Shown here: positions 25,435 to 34,444 of the stretch, in pieces
How the letters are laid out: every line of letters starts with the position of its first letter
Numbering within the stretch: the first letter of the stretch is position 1
DNA from: JAYQKL01 sp049889415
GTDB lineage: Bacteria > Pseudomonadota > Alphaproteobacteria > RS24
NCBI GenBank assembly: GCA_049889415.1
Contig: JBMHDL010000009.1
Coordinates: 41,857-105,856 of the forward strand
Direction: 5' to 3'
DNA length: 64,000 nucleotides
Position numbers and translations under genes: made by a program
The notes under the pieces: generated by a model
Database searches by the model: none
What the model saw: only the letters and a program-made list of their open reading frames with translations
What the model was told of the DNA's origin: nothing

Positions 25435-27573
25435 TCAACTAAATAAGTTCAGTAACTTGACAAGTCCTCTTGTTTTGGCGCTGAAGAGCGTCGGCGTGTA
25501 GTAGCTCCCTGCAACGCGTTTGGAGATTTCACCCCGTGTCGGATACGGGGCGATGGTGCCGGCCATGGCTGAAATTGAAAGCTTTTGTTCGAGCGCAAGC
25601 GTCCAGGGTGCCAGCAGATCACCGGCATTTTTGCCGACAATGCCTGCCCCGAGAATTTTCCCTTTCGGGGTCAGAACAACTTTAATCATGCCGTCAATAT
25701 CGTTTTCTGCACGCGCCCGGTCATTCCCCGAAAAGGCTTCCGTCAGAACCTTCACTTTCAAGCCACCGGCAACAGCTTCAGCCTCTGTCAGACCAACTTG
25801 GGCGAGTTCCGGGTCGGTATAGACCACCTGCGGCATGACATCATGGCGCGCCTTGGCCGGTAATTTAAACAAGGCGTTTCGTATGACAATCCCGGCATGA
25901 TATCCGGCGGCGTGGGTCAATTGAGTCAGCCCAGTTACGTCCCCGACAGCAAAAACTCTTTTATTGCTGGTTCGCAGGCGGTCATCAACCTTGATGCCGG
26001 TATCATCAAATTCAATACCGGCCATGTCCAGATCCAGCCGCGCCGTCTGTGGCCGCCGTCCGGTTGCAACGAGCAAATGCGAGCCGGTCAGGAGTTTTGT
26101 CGTTTCTCCGTCCAGTAAGGTGATTTTGAAAAGTCGCGTAGATTGCACGACCGATTTGATTTTCACACCCTCGAGACACTCAACACCCTCGGCCACAAGC
26201 CTGTCACGGACAAATCCGGCCAAATCAGGATCACTGCGCGGCAAAAGTCTGTCGGCTTCCAGAATGGTGACTTTCGACCCCAAACGCGCATGCGCTTGCG
26301 CCATTTCGACACCAATGGCCCCGCCGCCGATAATCAGCAGATGTTCCGGGGGTTTTTTAAGGTCGAATATGGTTTCATTGGTCATAAAATCGGTTTTGCG
26401 CAAGCCCTGAATCGGCGGCACAGCGGCGGCGGACCCGGTGGCAATAACAAACTTTTTGGCCTGTATCTGATATGTGCCGACTTTGGCTGTCTGGGAATCC
26501 AAAAACCGCGCATTGCCCTTCAGAACCGTCACGCCCAAACTTTCAAAGCGTTCAACCGAGTCATGCGGCTCTATGTCAGCAATAACCTTGCGAACATGCG
26601 CTTTGACCGCATCAAAATCGATTTTCACACGCGCAGCACTGACACCGAGCGCTTTGCCCTGCTGCATGGCGTCTGATGCATGCGCCGCAGCAAGCAAAGC
26701 TTTGGAGGGCACACAACCGGTATTGAGACAGTCACCGCCCATTTTGTCACGTTCAACCAATACCGTACGCGCCCCCATCTGGGCTGCCCCCGCAGCCACC
26801 GATAACCCGCCGGACCCAGCGCCAATTACACAGATATCAGCCTTTATCAGCTTTCTTTTTTTCAACTCAATATCCTTGACCTGCTGGTATTTGCGGACAA
26901 AAACCGGTGCGAGGCTGAGCAAGCCCAAACCGCAAAGCGGCAGAAATACCTCAGGATTGAAAATAATGCTCAAATCAGGAACTCCGCCCTGCGACAGCAC
27001 AACGGATAAACCGTTGCCGACACTCGCGTAAACAAATGTCCCGGGAGCGATGCCGACAGCCGTTGTCAGTAAGAAGACCGAAAACGATACATTTGTCAGG
27101 GCGGCGGCAATATTCACCAGAAAAAACGGAAATACCGGGATGAACCGCACCATAAGCAGATATGACGCGGCGTCCTTTTGAAACCCTTCCTGAAACTGCT
27201 GCAGCCTCGGGCCCGCCTTTTGCCGCAGAGCGTTCCCCAAGGCCGTGCGCGCCGCCAGAAACAACAGACATGCACCGCCGGTAGCCCCGGCAATGGTCAA
27301 CACGCCGCCGACAAAAGTACCGAACACAAGCCCGCCCGTCAGAGTCAAGACTGTGGCTGCCGGCAGCGATAGGGCGACGACCAGAACATAGAGAAGCGTG
27401 AATAAAAAGGCACTCAAAACCGGCATGGCTTTGACCGCTTCCTTGACGGCGGCCTCATTTTGCCTGAGTGCTTCGAAACTGAGATATCGGTCAAGACCCA
27501 GGGACAAAACCAAAGCCATTACCACAACAATAACGGCAAGCGGGATAAACCTTTTCAGTTTTCTTAAATCCAT
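25435..27573 (-). CDS. TVP38/DedA membrane domain fused to FAD disulfide oxidoreductase
   Basis: 712 residues. Residues 1-225 are a TVP38/TMEM64-like membrane domain with about six segments ('LPAATVLTLTGGLVFG', 'RFIPVFPFFLVN'). From residue 245 a mercuric-reductase/lipoamide-dehydrogenase-type flavoenzyme follows: FAD loop 'GAGSGG' (251-256), redox pair Cys-282/Cys-287 in 'GGDCLNTGCVPSK', NAD loop 'GGGAIGVEMAQ', and a dimer domain. The N-terminal Hg-binding and C-terminal Cys pair of true MerA are absent, so mercury is unlikely. The fusion suggests electron transfer at the inner membrane. Confidence 0.87.
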   Translation of the reverse strand: MDLRKLKRFIPLAVIVVVMALVLSLGLDRYLSFEALRQNEAAVKEAVKAMPVLSAFLFTLLYVLVVALSLPAATVLTLTGGLVFGTFVGGVLTIAGATGGACLLFLAARTALGNALRQKAGPRLQQFQEGFQKDAASYLLMVRFIPVFPFFLVNIAAALTNVSFSVFLLTTAVGIAPGTFVYASVGNGLSVVLSQGGVPDLSIIFNPEVFLPLCGLGLLSLAPVFVRKYQQVKDIELKKRKLIKADICVIGAGSGGLSVAAGAAQMGARTVLVERDKMGGDCLNTGCVPSKALLAAAHASDAMQQGKALGVSAARVKIDFDAVKAHVRKVIADIEPHDSVERFESLGVTVLKGNARFLDSQTAKVGTYQIQAKKFVIATGSAAAVPPIQGLRKTDFMTNETIFDLKKPPEHLLIIGGGAIGVEMAQAHARLGSKVTILEADRLLPRSDPDLAGFVRDRLVAEGVECLEGVKIKSVVQSTRLFKITLLDGETTKLLTGSHLLVATGRRPQTARLDLDMAGIEFDDTGIKVDDRLRTSNKRVFAVGDVTGLTQLTHAAGYHAGIVIRNALFKLPAKARHDVMPQVVYTDPELAQVGLTEAEAVAGGLKVKVLTEAFSGNDRARAENDIDGMIKVVLTPKGKILGAGIVGKNAGDLLAPWTLALEQKLSISAMAGTIAPYPTRGEISKRVAGSYYTPTLFSAKTRGLVKLLNLFS

Positions 27574-27736
27574 GGAAACAATCTAACACCAAGCTTTAAC
27601 TGAATACCACTAAGAATAAAAAGGCGCCGTATGTCCACCGATTTCTGTCAAGATCACAATATTGTGAAAATGCAGCATCCTGGTCCGGTGGCCAACAAAA
27701 CAGCATCAGAAAACCTCCCGAAAATCGCCAATTGGA

Positions 27737-27765
27737 TTGACTTAACGGCTTTTTTTAGCTACATC
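27737..27765 (+). promoter_or_regulatory. Possible rpmH promoter
   Basis: TTGACT (27737-27742), a 17-base gap and TACATC (27760-27765) lie about 57 bases before rpmH. The -10 is weak. The rest of the gap from 27574 shows no other recognisable element; no dnaA or origin-like box cluster is present. Confidence 0.35.
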
Positions 27766-27821
27766 AGCCCTCAACTTAACCAATTCATACAGGCCTGCAT
27801 ATCAGGCTGAGGAGTCAAACC

Positions 27822-27956
27822 GTGAAGCGCACATTCCAACCTTCAAATCTGGTCCGCAAACGCCGCCATGGTTTCCGGTCCCGCATGGCGACCAAAAATG
27901 GTCGTCAAATCCTGAACCGTCGCCGTAACAAAGGCCGCAAGAGCCTGTCAGCATAA
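27822..27956 (+). CDS. rpmH: Ribosomal protein L34
   Basis: 44 residues read from a GTG start: MKRTFQPSNLVRKRRHGFRS then a basic tail ending in 'NRRRNKGRKSLSA'. This is the complete L34 sequence pattern. GAGG lies just upstream. rnpA follows 20 bases later, the conserved rpmH-rnpA pairing. Confidence 0.97.
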   Translation: MKRTFQPSNLVRKRRHGFRSRMATKNGRQILNRRRNKGRKSLSA

Positions 27957-27976
27957 ACCGACGGACCGCCCGCATC

Positions 27977-28363
27977 ATGACGCGCCTCGCAAGACTTAAA
28001 GTCAGACGCGACTTTCTGGCTGCCGCGAAAGGCCTGAAGTTCATCCGCAGGGGACTTGTCCTACAGGCATTGGACAAGACCGCAGACGCTGACGCAACCG
28101 ACATTCGTTACGGGCTGACCGTGACCAAAAAAGTCGGTAATGCCGTTATCCGCAACCGCGTTCGCCGCCGTCTCAGGGCCGTTGCGGCTGAACTTCTGCC
28201 GCAAAAAGGCAAATCCGGTTTTGATTATGTCCTGATCGGGCGCGTGACGACGCTCGACCGCCCCTATCACAAGCTGGCAAAAGACCTTGAAACCGCTCTC
28301 GAGCGCGTCCATGATATGGCCAGTCACCCTGAGTTTGCGTCAGTTGAGGAGACCGCAAAGTGA
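27977..28363 (+). CDS. rnpA: Ribonuclease P protein component
   Basis: 128 residues, basic. The hallmark RNR segment reads 'AVIRNRVRRRLRAV' near residue 60, and 'RYGLTVTKKVGNAV' precedes it. It assists the RNase P RNA in trimming tRNA 5' ends. Its stop overlaps the GTG of yidC. Confidence 0.95.
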   Translation: MTRLARLKVRRDFLAAAKGLKFIRRGLVLQALDKTADADATDIRYGLTVTKKVGNAVIRNRVRRRLRAVAAELLPQKGKSGFDYVLIGRVTTLDRPYHKLAKDLETALERVHDMASHPEFASVEETAK

Positions 28364-30147
28364 ATGATAACAATAACGGCAATTTTTTTCTGGCCATCAT
28401 GCTTTGTCTCGGTGTCCTTCTGGCTTGGCAATATTTCATCATCGATCCAAAAATCGCCCAGGAAAACGCCCGCCGTCAGGCAGTTTTAAACGAGCAGGCG
28501 GAAGCTGAGGCGGCAGCCACGCCGACCTATGTCGATACGCCCGGCATTGAAACCGATGAGCAGGAACTTCAGACGGCACAGCTGCAGGCGCCCGATTTCA
28601 CCGACAGTCCGCGCCTTGCAATCGAGACGCCGCAGCTGAACGGCAGCATCGCCCTGATGGGTGCACGCCTGGATGACCTGTCTTTGAAACAATATCCGGT
28701 TTCACTCGGCAGTTCCGAAATTACCACGCTGTTGGCGCCTGAAACGGGAGGTCAGTTCTGGCACGTCACCTATGGCTGGATCGGTCGCGGCGATATCAAT
28801 GCAAGCCTGCCTGCGCCGGACAGCCTCTGGCAGGTTGAGAGCGGGGACATTTTAACTCCCGACTCACCCGTAACCTTGCGGTTTGAGGCCGCCAACGGAC
28901 TGGTTTTCCGGCGGCATATCTCGGTCGATCAAAACTTCATGTTCACCATACGCCAGTCGATTGAAAATACTGGCGATCAGAACGTTACCCTGTTCCCCTA
29001 CGGCCAGATCACGCGCCGCGGCAATGATGCGGATATGGAAATATTTGTACTGCATGAAGGCGGCATCGGCGTTCTCGGAGAGGAAACAGGCCTGCAGGAA
29101 ATCGATTACAGCGACTTGGTCGAGGATGAACCAATCAAAGAAAACGCCGTTGGCGGGTGGCTCGGTCTGACCGACAAATACTGGGCAGCGGCCATCATCC
29201 CGCCCCAAAACGAGCAATATCAGGCGCGCATGAACGGGGAAGCCGCCACCGGTGCCGGCGGCGCCCTCTACCGGGCTGATTTCAGACTTGGCGGGCGCAC
29301 CATTGCCCCCGGCGCAAGCGTTGAGGTCGAGTCGCGCCTGTTTGCCGGCGCCAAAAAAGTCGATCTGATTGACAACTATAATGAAGACGGCATTTTGAAA
29401 TTCGACCTGCTGATTGACTGGGGCTGGTTTTACTTCCTGACCAAGCCAATGTTCCAGCTGCTGGCTTTTTTCTACGGCCTGTTCGGAAATTACGGGCTGG
29501 CAATCCTGATCGTCACCGTTGTCATCAAGCTGGTCTTTTTCCCGCTGGCCAACAAGTCTTATGTAACCATGGCGAAAATGAAAAAGCTACAGCCGGAAAT
29601 GACTCGTATCCGCGAAACCATGGCCGATGACAAACAACAGCAACAGCAGGCGCTTTTGAAGCTTTACCGTGATGAAAAACTCAACCCGATGGCGGGATGC
29701 CTTCCGATATTGATTCAGGTTCCTGTCTTCTTTTCCCTGTACAAGGTTCTTTACGTCACGATTGACATGCGGCACCAGCCCTTCTTCGGTTGGATTCAAG
29801 ATCTGTCAGCTCCCGACCCAACCTCTCTGTTCAATTTGTTTGGATTGCTTCCTTACGATCCGCCGCAATTCCTGATGCTCGGGATTTGGCCAGTGATTAT
29901 GGGTATCACCATGTTCATCCAAATGCAGATGAACCCGCCGGCACCCGACCCCGTCCAGCGGCGTATTTTCATGTTCATGCCGCTTATATTCACCTTTCTG
30001 CTGGCGAGCTTTCCGGCCGGGCTGGTAATCTATTGGGCATGGAATAACTTCCTGTCGGTTCTGCAGCAAGGCTACATCATGCAGCGTAATGGCGCACCGA
30101 TAGAATTACTGAGTAATCTGGGCCTGAAAAAGAAATCAGACAGCTGA
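28360..30147 (+). CDS. yidC: Membrane protein insertase YidC
   Basis: 595 residues. An N-terminal membrane anchor (about 8-26) is followed by a large periplasmic domain (to about 345) and the five-segment insertase core ('YGLAILIVTVVIKLVFFPLANKSY', 'MAGCLPILIQVPVFFSLYKVL'). It inserts proteins into the inner membrane with or without Sec. The GTG start overlaps the rnpA stop as GTGA, giving tight coupling. Confidence 0.96.
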   Translation: MNDNNNGNFFLAIMLCLGVLLAWQYFIIDPKIAQENARRQAVLNEQAEAEAAATPTYVDTPGIETDEQELQTAQLQAPDFTDSPRLAIETPQLNGSIALMGARLDDLSLKQYPVSLGSSEITTLLAPETGGQFWHVTYGWIGRGDINASLPAPDSLWQVESGDILTPDSPVTLRFEAANGLVFRRHISVDQNFMFTIRQSIENTGDQNVTLFPYGQITRRGNDADMEIFVLHEGGIGVLGEETGLQEIDYSDLVEDEPIKENAVGGWLGLTDKYWAAAIIPPQNEQYQARMNGEAATGAGGALYRADFRLGGRTIAPGASVEVESRLFAGAKKVDLIDNYNEDGILKFDLLIDWGWFYFLTKPMFQLLAFFYGLFGNYGLAILIVTVVIKLVFFPLANKSYVTMAKMKKLQPEMTRIRETMADDKQQQQQALLKLYRDEKLNPMAGCLPILIQVPVFFSLYKVLYVTIDMRHQPFFGWIQDLSAPDPTSLFNLFGLLPYDPPQFLMLGIWPVIMGITMFIQMQMNPPAPDPVQRRIFMFMPLIFTFLLASFPAGLVIYWAWNNFLSVLQQGYIMQRNGAPIELLSNLGLKKKSDS

Positions 30148-30165
30148 TCTACGGGGGTGACGGCC

Positions 30166-30864
30166 ATGGGTTCAGACAATGAGGAGAGCGGGAACCCTGA
30201 AGCAGGCCGTTGGCTGTTCGCTCAGGGCACAACCTTCCGGATCGGTGTGCCGGACCTGACCGTCCTGCCCCCCGCCGACCGTGATGAGATCGCCTTTGCC
30301 GGACGGTCGAATGTCGGTAAGTCCAGCCTGCTCAACGCTTTGACCGGACATAAAAACCTCGCCCGCACCTCTTCCACGCCCGGACGCACGCAGGAGCTGA
30401 ACTTTTTTGCTCTGGCGCCGGATCGCAGTGCTGACGAAAATGGTGTGCTCTGGCTCGTGGACATGCCCGGCTACGGCTATGCCCGTGAGTCAAAGTCAAA
30501 AATCAAGGCCTGGAACAAACTTCTCATCGCTTATTTGCAGGGGCGTCCCAATCTCAGACGGGTTTTCCTGCTGATTGACTCACGCCACGGGTTAAAACCG
30601 AATGACGTGGCGCAAATGGAAGATTTTGATAAATCAGCGGTTCCCTATCAGATAATTTTGACGAAAGCGGACAAACCCAAAAAAGGGGATTTGACCGATT
30701 GTCTTGAAAATGTCAAAAAAGCCATACACAAGCGGGCGGCCGCGCATCCAAAGGTCATCGTCACCTCGAGTGAAAAAAACGATGGCATTGCAGAACTGAG
30801 ATCTGAAATCGCCAGCATGGTGGATTTGGAGGCAATCGGCTATCAACCGCGTGAAGAGACATGA
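30166..30864 (+). CDS. engB: Ribosome biogenesis GTPase EngB/YsxC
   Basis: 232 residues. GTPase motifs in order: G1 'GRSNVGKSS', G2 'STPGRTQ', G3 'DMPGYG', G4 'TKADK'. It helps late 50S assembly. I start at the ATG with GGGGGT 8 bases upstream; a GTG three codons earlier overlaps that signal. The stop overlaps the argB start as ATGA. Confidence 0.94.
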   Translation: MGSDNEESGNPEAGRWLFAQGTTFRIGVPDLTVLPPADRDEIAFAGRSNVGKSSLLNALTGHKNLARTSSTPGRTQELNFFALAPDRSADENGVLWLVDMPGYGYARESKSKIKAWNKLLIAYLQGRPNLRRVFLLIDSRHGLKPNDVAQMEDFDKSAVPYQIILTKADKPKKGDLTDCLENVKKAIHKRAAAHPKVIVTSSEKNDGIAELRSEIASMVDLEAIGYQPREET

Positions 30865-31811
30865 ATGGGGTTGCGCAAATGGCAACATCGAAAAAAACAG
30901 CTCCAAAAAGAAGGGGCAAGAACCCTCAGGCCAGTGCAGACTGGCTTGAAAAAGCGCATGTGCTGACCGAGGCGCTGCCCTTCATGCAGCGCTATGACAA
31001 GCGCACTATTGTGGTCAAATATGGTGGTCATGCCATGGGCGATGAAGCCTTGTCGCAGAAATTCGCCCGTGACATCGTATTGCTCAAGCAGTCCGGCATC
31101 AATCCGGTCATCGTCCATGGTGGCGGCCCTCAGATCAACGAGATGCTGGAGCGGCTGGGCATCAAGTCAAAATTTTCAGGTGGCATGCGGGTCACTGACA
31201 AGCAGACCATTGAAGTTGTCGAAATGGTTCTTGCCGGTGCCATCAACAAGCAGATTGTGACCGCCATCAACCAGGCCGGCGGCCGGGCCATCGGCCTGTC
31301 GGGCAAGGACGGGGACCTGCTGGTCGGCAAAAAAACCAAACGGCGGCACAGGGATCCGGATAGCAATGTCGAGAAAGTCGTAGATCTGGGCTATGTCGGC
31401 ATGCCGCAAACCGTGAACCCTGAAATTCTTGAAACCCTGGTTGCCTCGGACATGATTCCGGTTGTCGCCCCGATTGGCACTTCCGTAAAAGGGGAGACTT
31501 TAAACATCAATGCCGACACGGCAGCCGGCGCCATCGCTGCGGCCTTGGAGGCTGAAAGGCTCTTACTGCTGACGGATATTGCCGGTGTCATGGACAAAAA
31601 AGGCGTCTTAATAGAGCGTCTGACAGCGCGGCGCGCCAGACAGTTAATCACCAGTGGCACAGCCCTTGGCGGCATGATACCCAAGCTTGAAACCGCTATT
31701 GACGCCCGCAGGAAAGGGGTCAATGGTGTCGCCATTCTGGACGGCAGGGTCCCCCATGCCATCCTGCTCGAACTGTTCACCGAGCTGGGTGCCGGCACTT
31801 TACTGGAATAG
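30861..31811 (+). CDS. argB: Acetylglutamate kinase
   Basis: About 316 residues from the overlapping ATG (a second ATG six codons on is possible). 'VVKYGGHAMGD' binds phosphate, 'VIVHGGGPQIN' follows, and the C-terminal 'NINADTAAGAIAAALEAERLLLLTD' closes the active site. It phosphorylates N-acetylglutamate, the controlled step of arginine synthesis. The 30-residue Lys/Arg-rich N-terminal extension is longer than in enteric ArgB and is typical of arginine-inhibited enzymes. Confidence 0.94.
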   Translation: MNGVAQMATSKKTAPKRRGKNPQASADWLEKAHVLTEALPFMQRYDKRTIVVKYGGHAMGDEALSQKFARDIVLLKQSGINPVIVHGGGPQINEMLERLGIKSKFSGGMRVTDKQTIEVVEMVLAGAINKQIVTAINQAGGRAIGLSGKDGDLLVGKKTKRRHRDPDSNVEKVVDLGYVGMPQTVNPEILETLVASDMIPVVAPIGTSVKGETLNINADTAAGAIAAALEAERLLLLTDIAGVMDKKGVLIERLTARRARQLITSGTALGGMIPKLETAIDARRKGVNGVAILDGRVPHAILLELFTELGAGTLLE

Positions 31812-31819
31812 GGGTGATT

Positions 31820-32842
31820 ATGAAAGTGCGGGCATTGACACTGACACTGCTGCTGCCTGTGCTGATGGTGTCCGCCTTTATGATGCCTTCTGCGCAGGCG
31901 CAGGAAGCAGGCAAAGTGAAACTGTGCAATGAAACCAGCCATTTCCTGAATGTTGCGACAGCCTTGAGGGTCGGGGCAGCCAGCAAATCCCAAGGCTGGC
32001 TGCAGGTCATGCCCGGAACATGCGAAACCGGACTGCTGGCATCGGCAGACATGGATGAGGCCTTTGTTTATGCTCAGTCAGACAGCATCTATTCCGGCTC
32101 CGTGCAGAGATTTGAAGGCAACGAACAGTTCTGTATTTCTTTTGACGGGGATTTTGACATTGACGGCCGCCGGGACTGCCGCGAAAGGGGCTTTGCTGCG
32201 GTTGACTTCGCGCTGATTGATATAAGCACCGCCACACCTGAGGTAACCTTCTCTGACCCTCTGGGGTTCAGCCGCCGCCAGTCCAAAACGGCGGCCGCAC
32301 AGCGTCTCCTGAGTGAAATGGGCTATGATATTGGTCGCATTGACGGCCTGTCGGGGCGGCGGACAATTGCCTCTCTGCATGATTTCCAGAAGGCAAATGG
32401 GTATCCGAAAAGCGGCAATGTCACAAAAGCTGTTCTGACGGAGCTTTATGAGCAGGCGTCACGTAAAGCCGGGGAGCGCGGGCTTTTGCTTTGCAACAAG
32501 ACCGATGATCTGATCTGGGCTGCGGTCGGCCGGGTCAAGGGCGACGGTTTCAAAACCGAAGGTTGGCTATCGATTGACTCGCAAAAGTGCCGCAAGGGGA
32601 TAAATGATGAGCTGGCGGCACGCTATTATTTTGTGTATGCCGAGGCGGTTGACCCTGCTGGCAATCCGGTCATCCGGGCCGGGCGGCGTCAGGTCTGGAA
32701 CGGAACATTTGAGCTATGCACCAAACCGACACGCTTTGCCATCGAAACACGCAATGATTGCGCCAGTCTGGGCCTGGACAAAACAGGTTTTATGAAAATT
32801 GACACCGGCGCTGAAACCAGTTGGATACTGAATTTTGAGTAA
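31820..32842 (+). CDS. Secreted DUF1036 protein with central peptidoglycan-binding-like domain
   Basis: About 340 residues. A signal peptide ends at Ala-Gln-Ala-Gln. Two similar Cys-containing units follow: residues about 32-140 ('LCNETSHFLNVATAL', 'GWLQVMPGTC') and about 218-340 ('LCNKTDDLIWAAVG', 'GWLSIDSQKC'), each of the DUF1036 type. Between them a helix-rich stretch ('AAAQRLLSEMGYDIGRIDG') matches a PG_binding_1 domain. It is probably a periplasmic, cell-wall-associated protein. The ATG follows AGGGGTG. Role unknown. Confidence 0.75.
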   Translation: MKVRALTLTLLLPVLMVSAFMMPSAQAQEAGKVKLCNETSHFLNVATALRVGAASKSQGWLQVMPGTCETGLLASADMDEAFVYAQSDSIYSGSVQRFEGNEQFCISFDGDFDIDGRRDCRERGFAAVDFALIDISTATPEVTFSDPLGFSRRQSKTAAAQRLLSEMGYDIGRIDGLSGRRTIASLHDFQKANGYPKSGNVTKAVLTELYEQASRKAGERGLLLCNKTDDLIWAAVGRVKGDGFKTEGWLSIDSQKCRKGINDELAARYYFVYAEAVDPAGNPVIRAGRRQVWNGTFELCTKPTRFAIETRNDCASLGLDKTGFMKIDTGAETSWILNFE

Positions 32843-33521
32843 ACATGATTTAAAAGACGTCAAATACTGGATTTTTGACCTCGACAACACCCTTTACCCC
32901 CCTGAAATGGACCTTTTTGCCAAGGTCGATGTACGGATGACAGAATATATACAGGACCGCCTCAACCTGCCGCGGGAAGATGCCTTTGCCATCCAGAAAA
33001 AATATTGGAAGGAATATGGCACGACCCTGTCCGGCCTGATGCAGCAACATCAACTCAGCCCGGATGATTTCCTGGATTTCGTTCATGATATTGACGTCTC
33101 CCCCCTGTCACCGGATCCGGAGCTGGACGCAGCCCTGTCCGGGCTTGACGGTATCAAATACATCTTCACCAACGGCACCACGCAACATGCCGAAAATGTC
33201 AGCCGCCAACTTGGTATCCGGCATCATTTCAAGGATATTTTCGACATTCGGGCCGCCGATTACATCCCCAAGCCGCAAAAACCAGCCTATGAAAAAATGA
33301 TTGCGCATTTCGACATCAACCCGGTGGAGGCGGTTTTCTTTGAGGATATGGCCCGCAACCTTCCGCCGGCAGCGGAGCTTGGCCTCAAAACGGTCTGGGT
33401 GCGTCCCGCCCTGGCCCCCGACGCCCCCGATCATACCCATATCAGTCATGAACAATCAGACACCCATGAGTTTGATTTTGTCATTGACGCCCTGACGCCA
33501 TTCCTCAAGGAGATCACTTGA
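32835..33521 (+). CDS. HAD-family pyrimidine 5'-nucleotidase
   Basis: 228 residues. The HAD motif I is 'IFDLDNTLYPP' near residues 13-23, motif II 'FTNGT', and motif IV 'FFEDMARNL'. The family dephosphorylates pyrimidine nucleotides. The only suitable start is a TTG overlapping the stop of the previous gene, so coupling is likely. It sits upstream of dapD, a common alphaproteobacterial order. Confidence 0.87.
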   Translation: MSKHDLKDVKYWIFDLDNTLYPPEMDLFAKVDVRMTEYIQDRLNLPREDAFAIQKKYWKEYGTTLSGLMQQHQLSPDDFLDFVHDIDVSPLSPDPELDAALSGLDGIKYIFTNGTTQHAENVSRQLGIRHHFKDIFDIRAADYIPKPQKPAYEKMIAHFDINPVEAVFFEDMARNLPPAAELGLKTVWVRPALAPDAPDHTHISHEQSDTHEFDFVIDALTPFLKEIT

Positions 33522-33534
33522 TCTGCGGTTTTTG

Positions 33535-33562
33535 TTGACACTCGGGCGGTGATTGCTAATTT
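33535..33562 (+). promoter_or_regulatory. Sigma-70 promoter of dapD-dapE
   Basis: TTGACA (33535-33540) and TAATTT (33557-33562) with a 16-base gap lie 49 bases before the dapD start, inside the 90-base gap after the nucleotidase gene. Confidence 0.5.
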
Positions 33563-33611
33563 CGCGCCAAACAAATATGTGTTAGCACTGAGACAGACAA
33601 AGGAGCGGGGC

Positions 33612-34436
33612 ATGAGCACCGAAATTGAAACCATTATCAATGACGCCTTCGACAATTCCGGCGATATCACGCCGGAAACAGGCGGTGACATCCGCAGGGC
33701 TGTCGAGGCGGCCATGACCGGACTGGATGACGGCACTTTGCGGGTCGCGGAGAAAACGGGGGATGACTGGCAGGTCAACCAATGGTTGAAAAAAGCCGTC
33801 CTCCTGTCGTTCCGGCTGAACAATATGAGCACCCAGTCCGGAGGTCCAGACGGCTCAAGTTGGTGGGACAAGGTACCCTCAAAATTTGATGGTTGGGGCG
33901 CCGATGAGTTCACATCGGCGGGCTTTCGTGCCGTCCCGAACTGCGTGGTGCGCCGGGGTGCCTATATTGCCCCAAGCGTGGTCTTAATGCCCAGTTTCGT
34001 TAATCTTGGAGCCTATGTTGACACCGGCGCCATGATTGACACCTGGGCTACGGTCGGATCCTGCGCGCAAATCGGCAAAAATGTCCACCTTTCCGGCGGG
34101 GCTGGTATTGGTGGTGTTTTGGAGCCGTTGCAGGCCAATCCAACCATTATTGAGGATAATTGTTTCATCGGTGCCCGCTCTGAAGTTGCTGAGGGCGTGA
34201 TTGTCCGCGAGGGCGCGGTTTTATCGATGGGGGTTTTCATCTCAGCTTCAACCAAAATTGTTGACCGCGCCACCGGCACGATCACACGCGGCGAAGTGCC
34301 GCCCTATTCGGTAGTTGTGCCCGGCACATTGCCGAGCGAAGATGGCGGTCCGAGTCTGGCCTGCGCGGTAATTGTGAAAACCGTTGACGCCCAAACCCGT
34401 TCAAAAACCTCCGTCAACGAACTGTTGCGCGATTAA
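33612..34436 (+). CDS. dapD: Tetrahydrodipicolinate N-succinyltransferase
   Basis: 274 residues with a left-handed beta helix (hexapeptide repeats around 'GAYIAPSVVLMPSFVNLGAYV' and 'GGAGIGGVLEPLQANP'). It transfers succinyl from succinyl-CoA in the lysine/diaminopimelate pathway. I start at the ATG 7 bases after AGGAG; the frame extends 21 codons upstream without support. dapE follows after 8 bases. Confidence 0.96.
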   Translation: MSTEIETIINDAFDNSGDITPETGGDIRRAVEAAMTGLDDGTLRVAEKTGDDWQVNQWLKKAVLLSFRLNNMSTQSGGPDGSSWWDKVPSKFDGWGADEFTSAGFRAVPNCVVRRGAYIAPSVVLMPSFVNLGAYVDTGAMIDTWATVGSCAQIGKNVHLSGGAGIGGVLEPLQANPTIIEDNCFIGARSEVAEGVIVREGAVLSMGVFISASTKIVDRATGTITRGEVPPYSVVVPGTLPSEDGGPSLACAVIVKTVDAQTRSKTSVNELLRD

Positions 34437-34444
34437 GGACCAAA

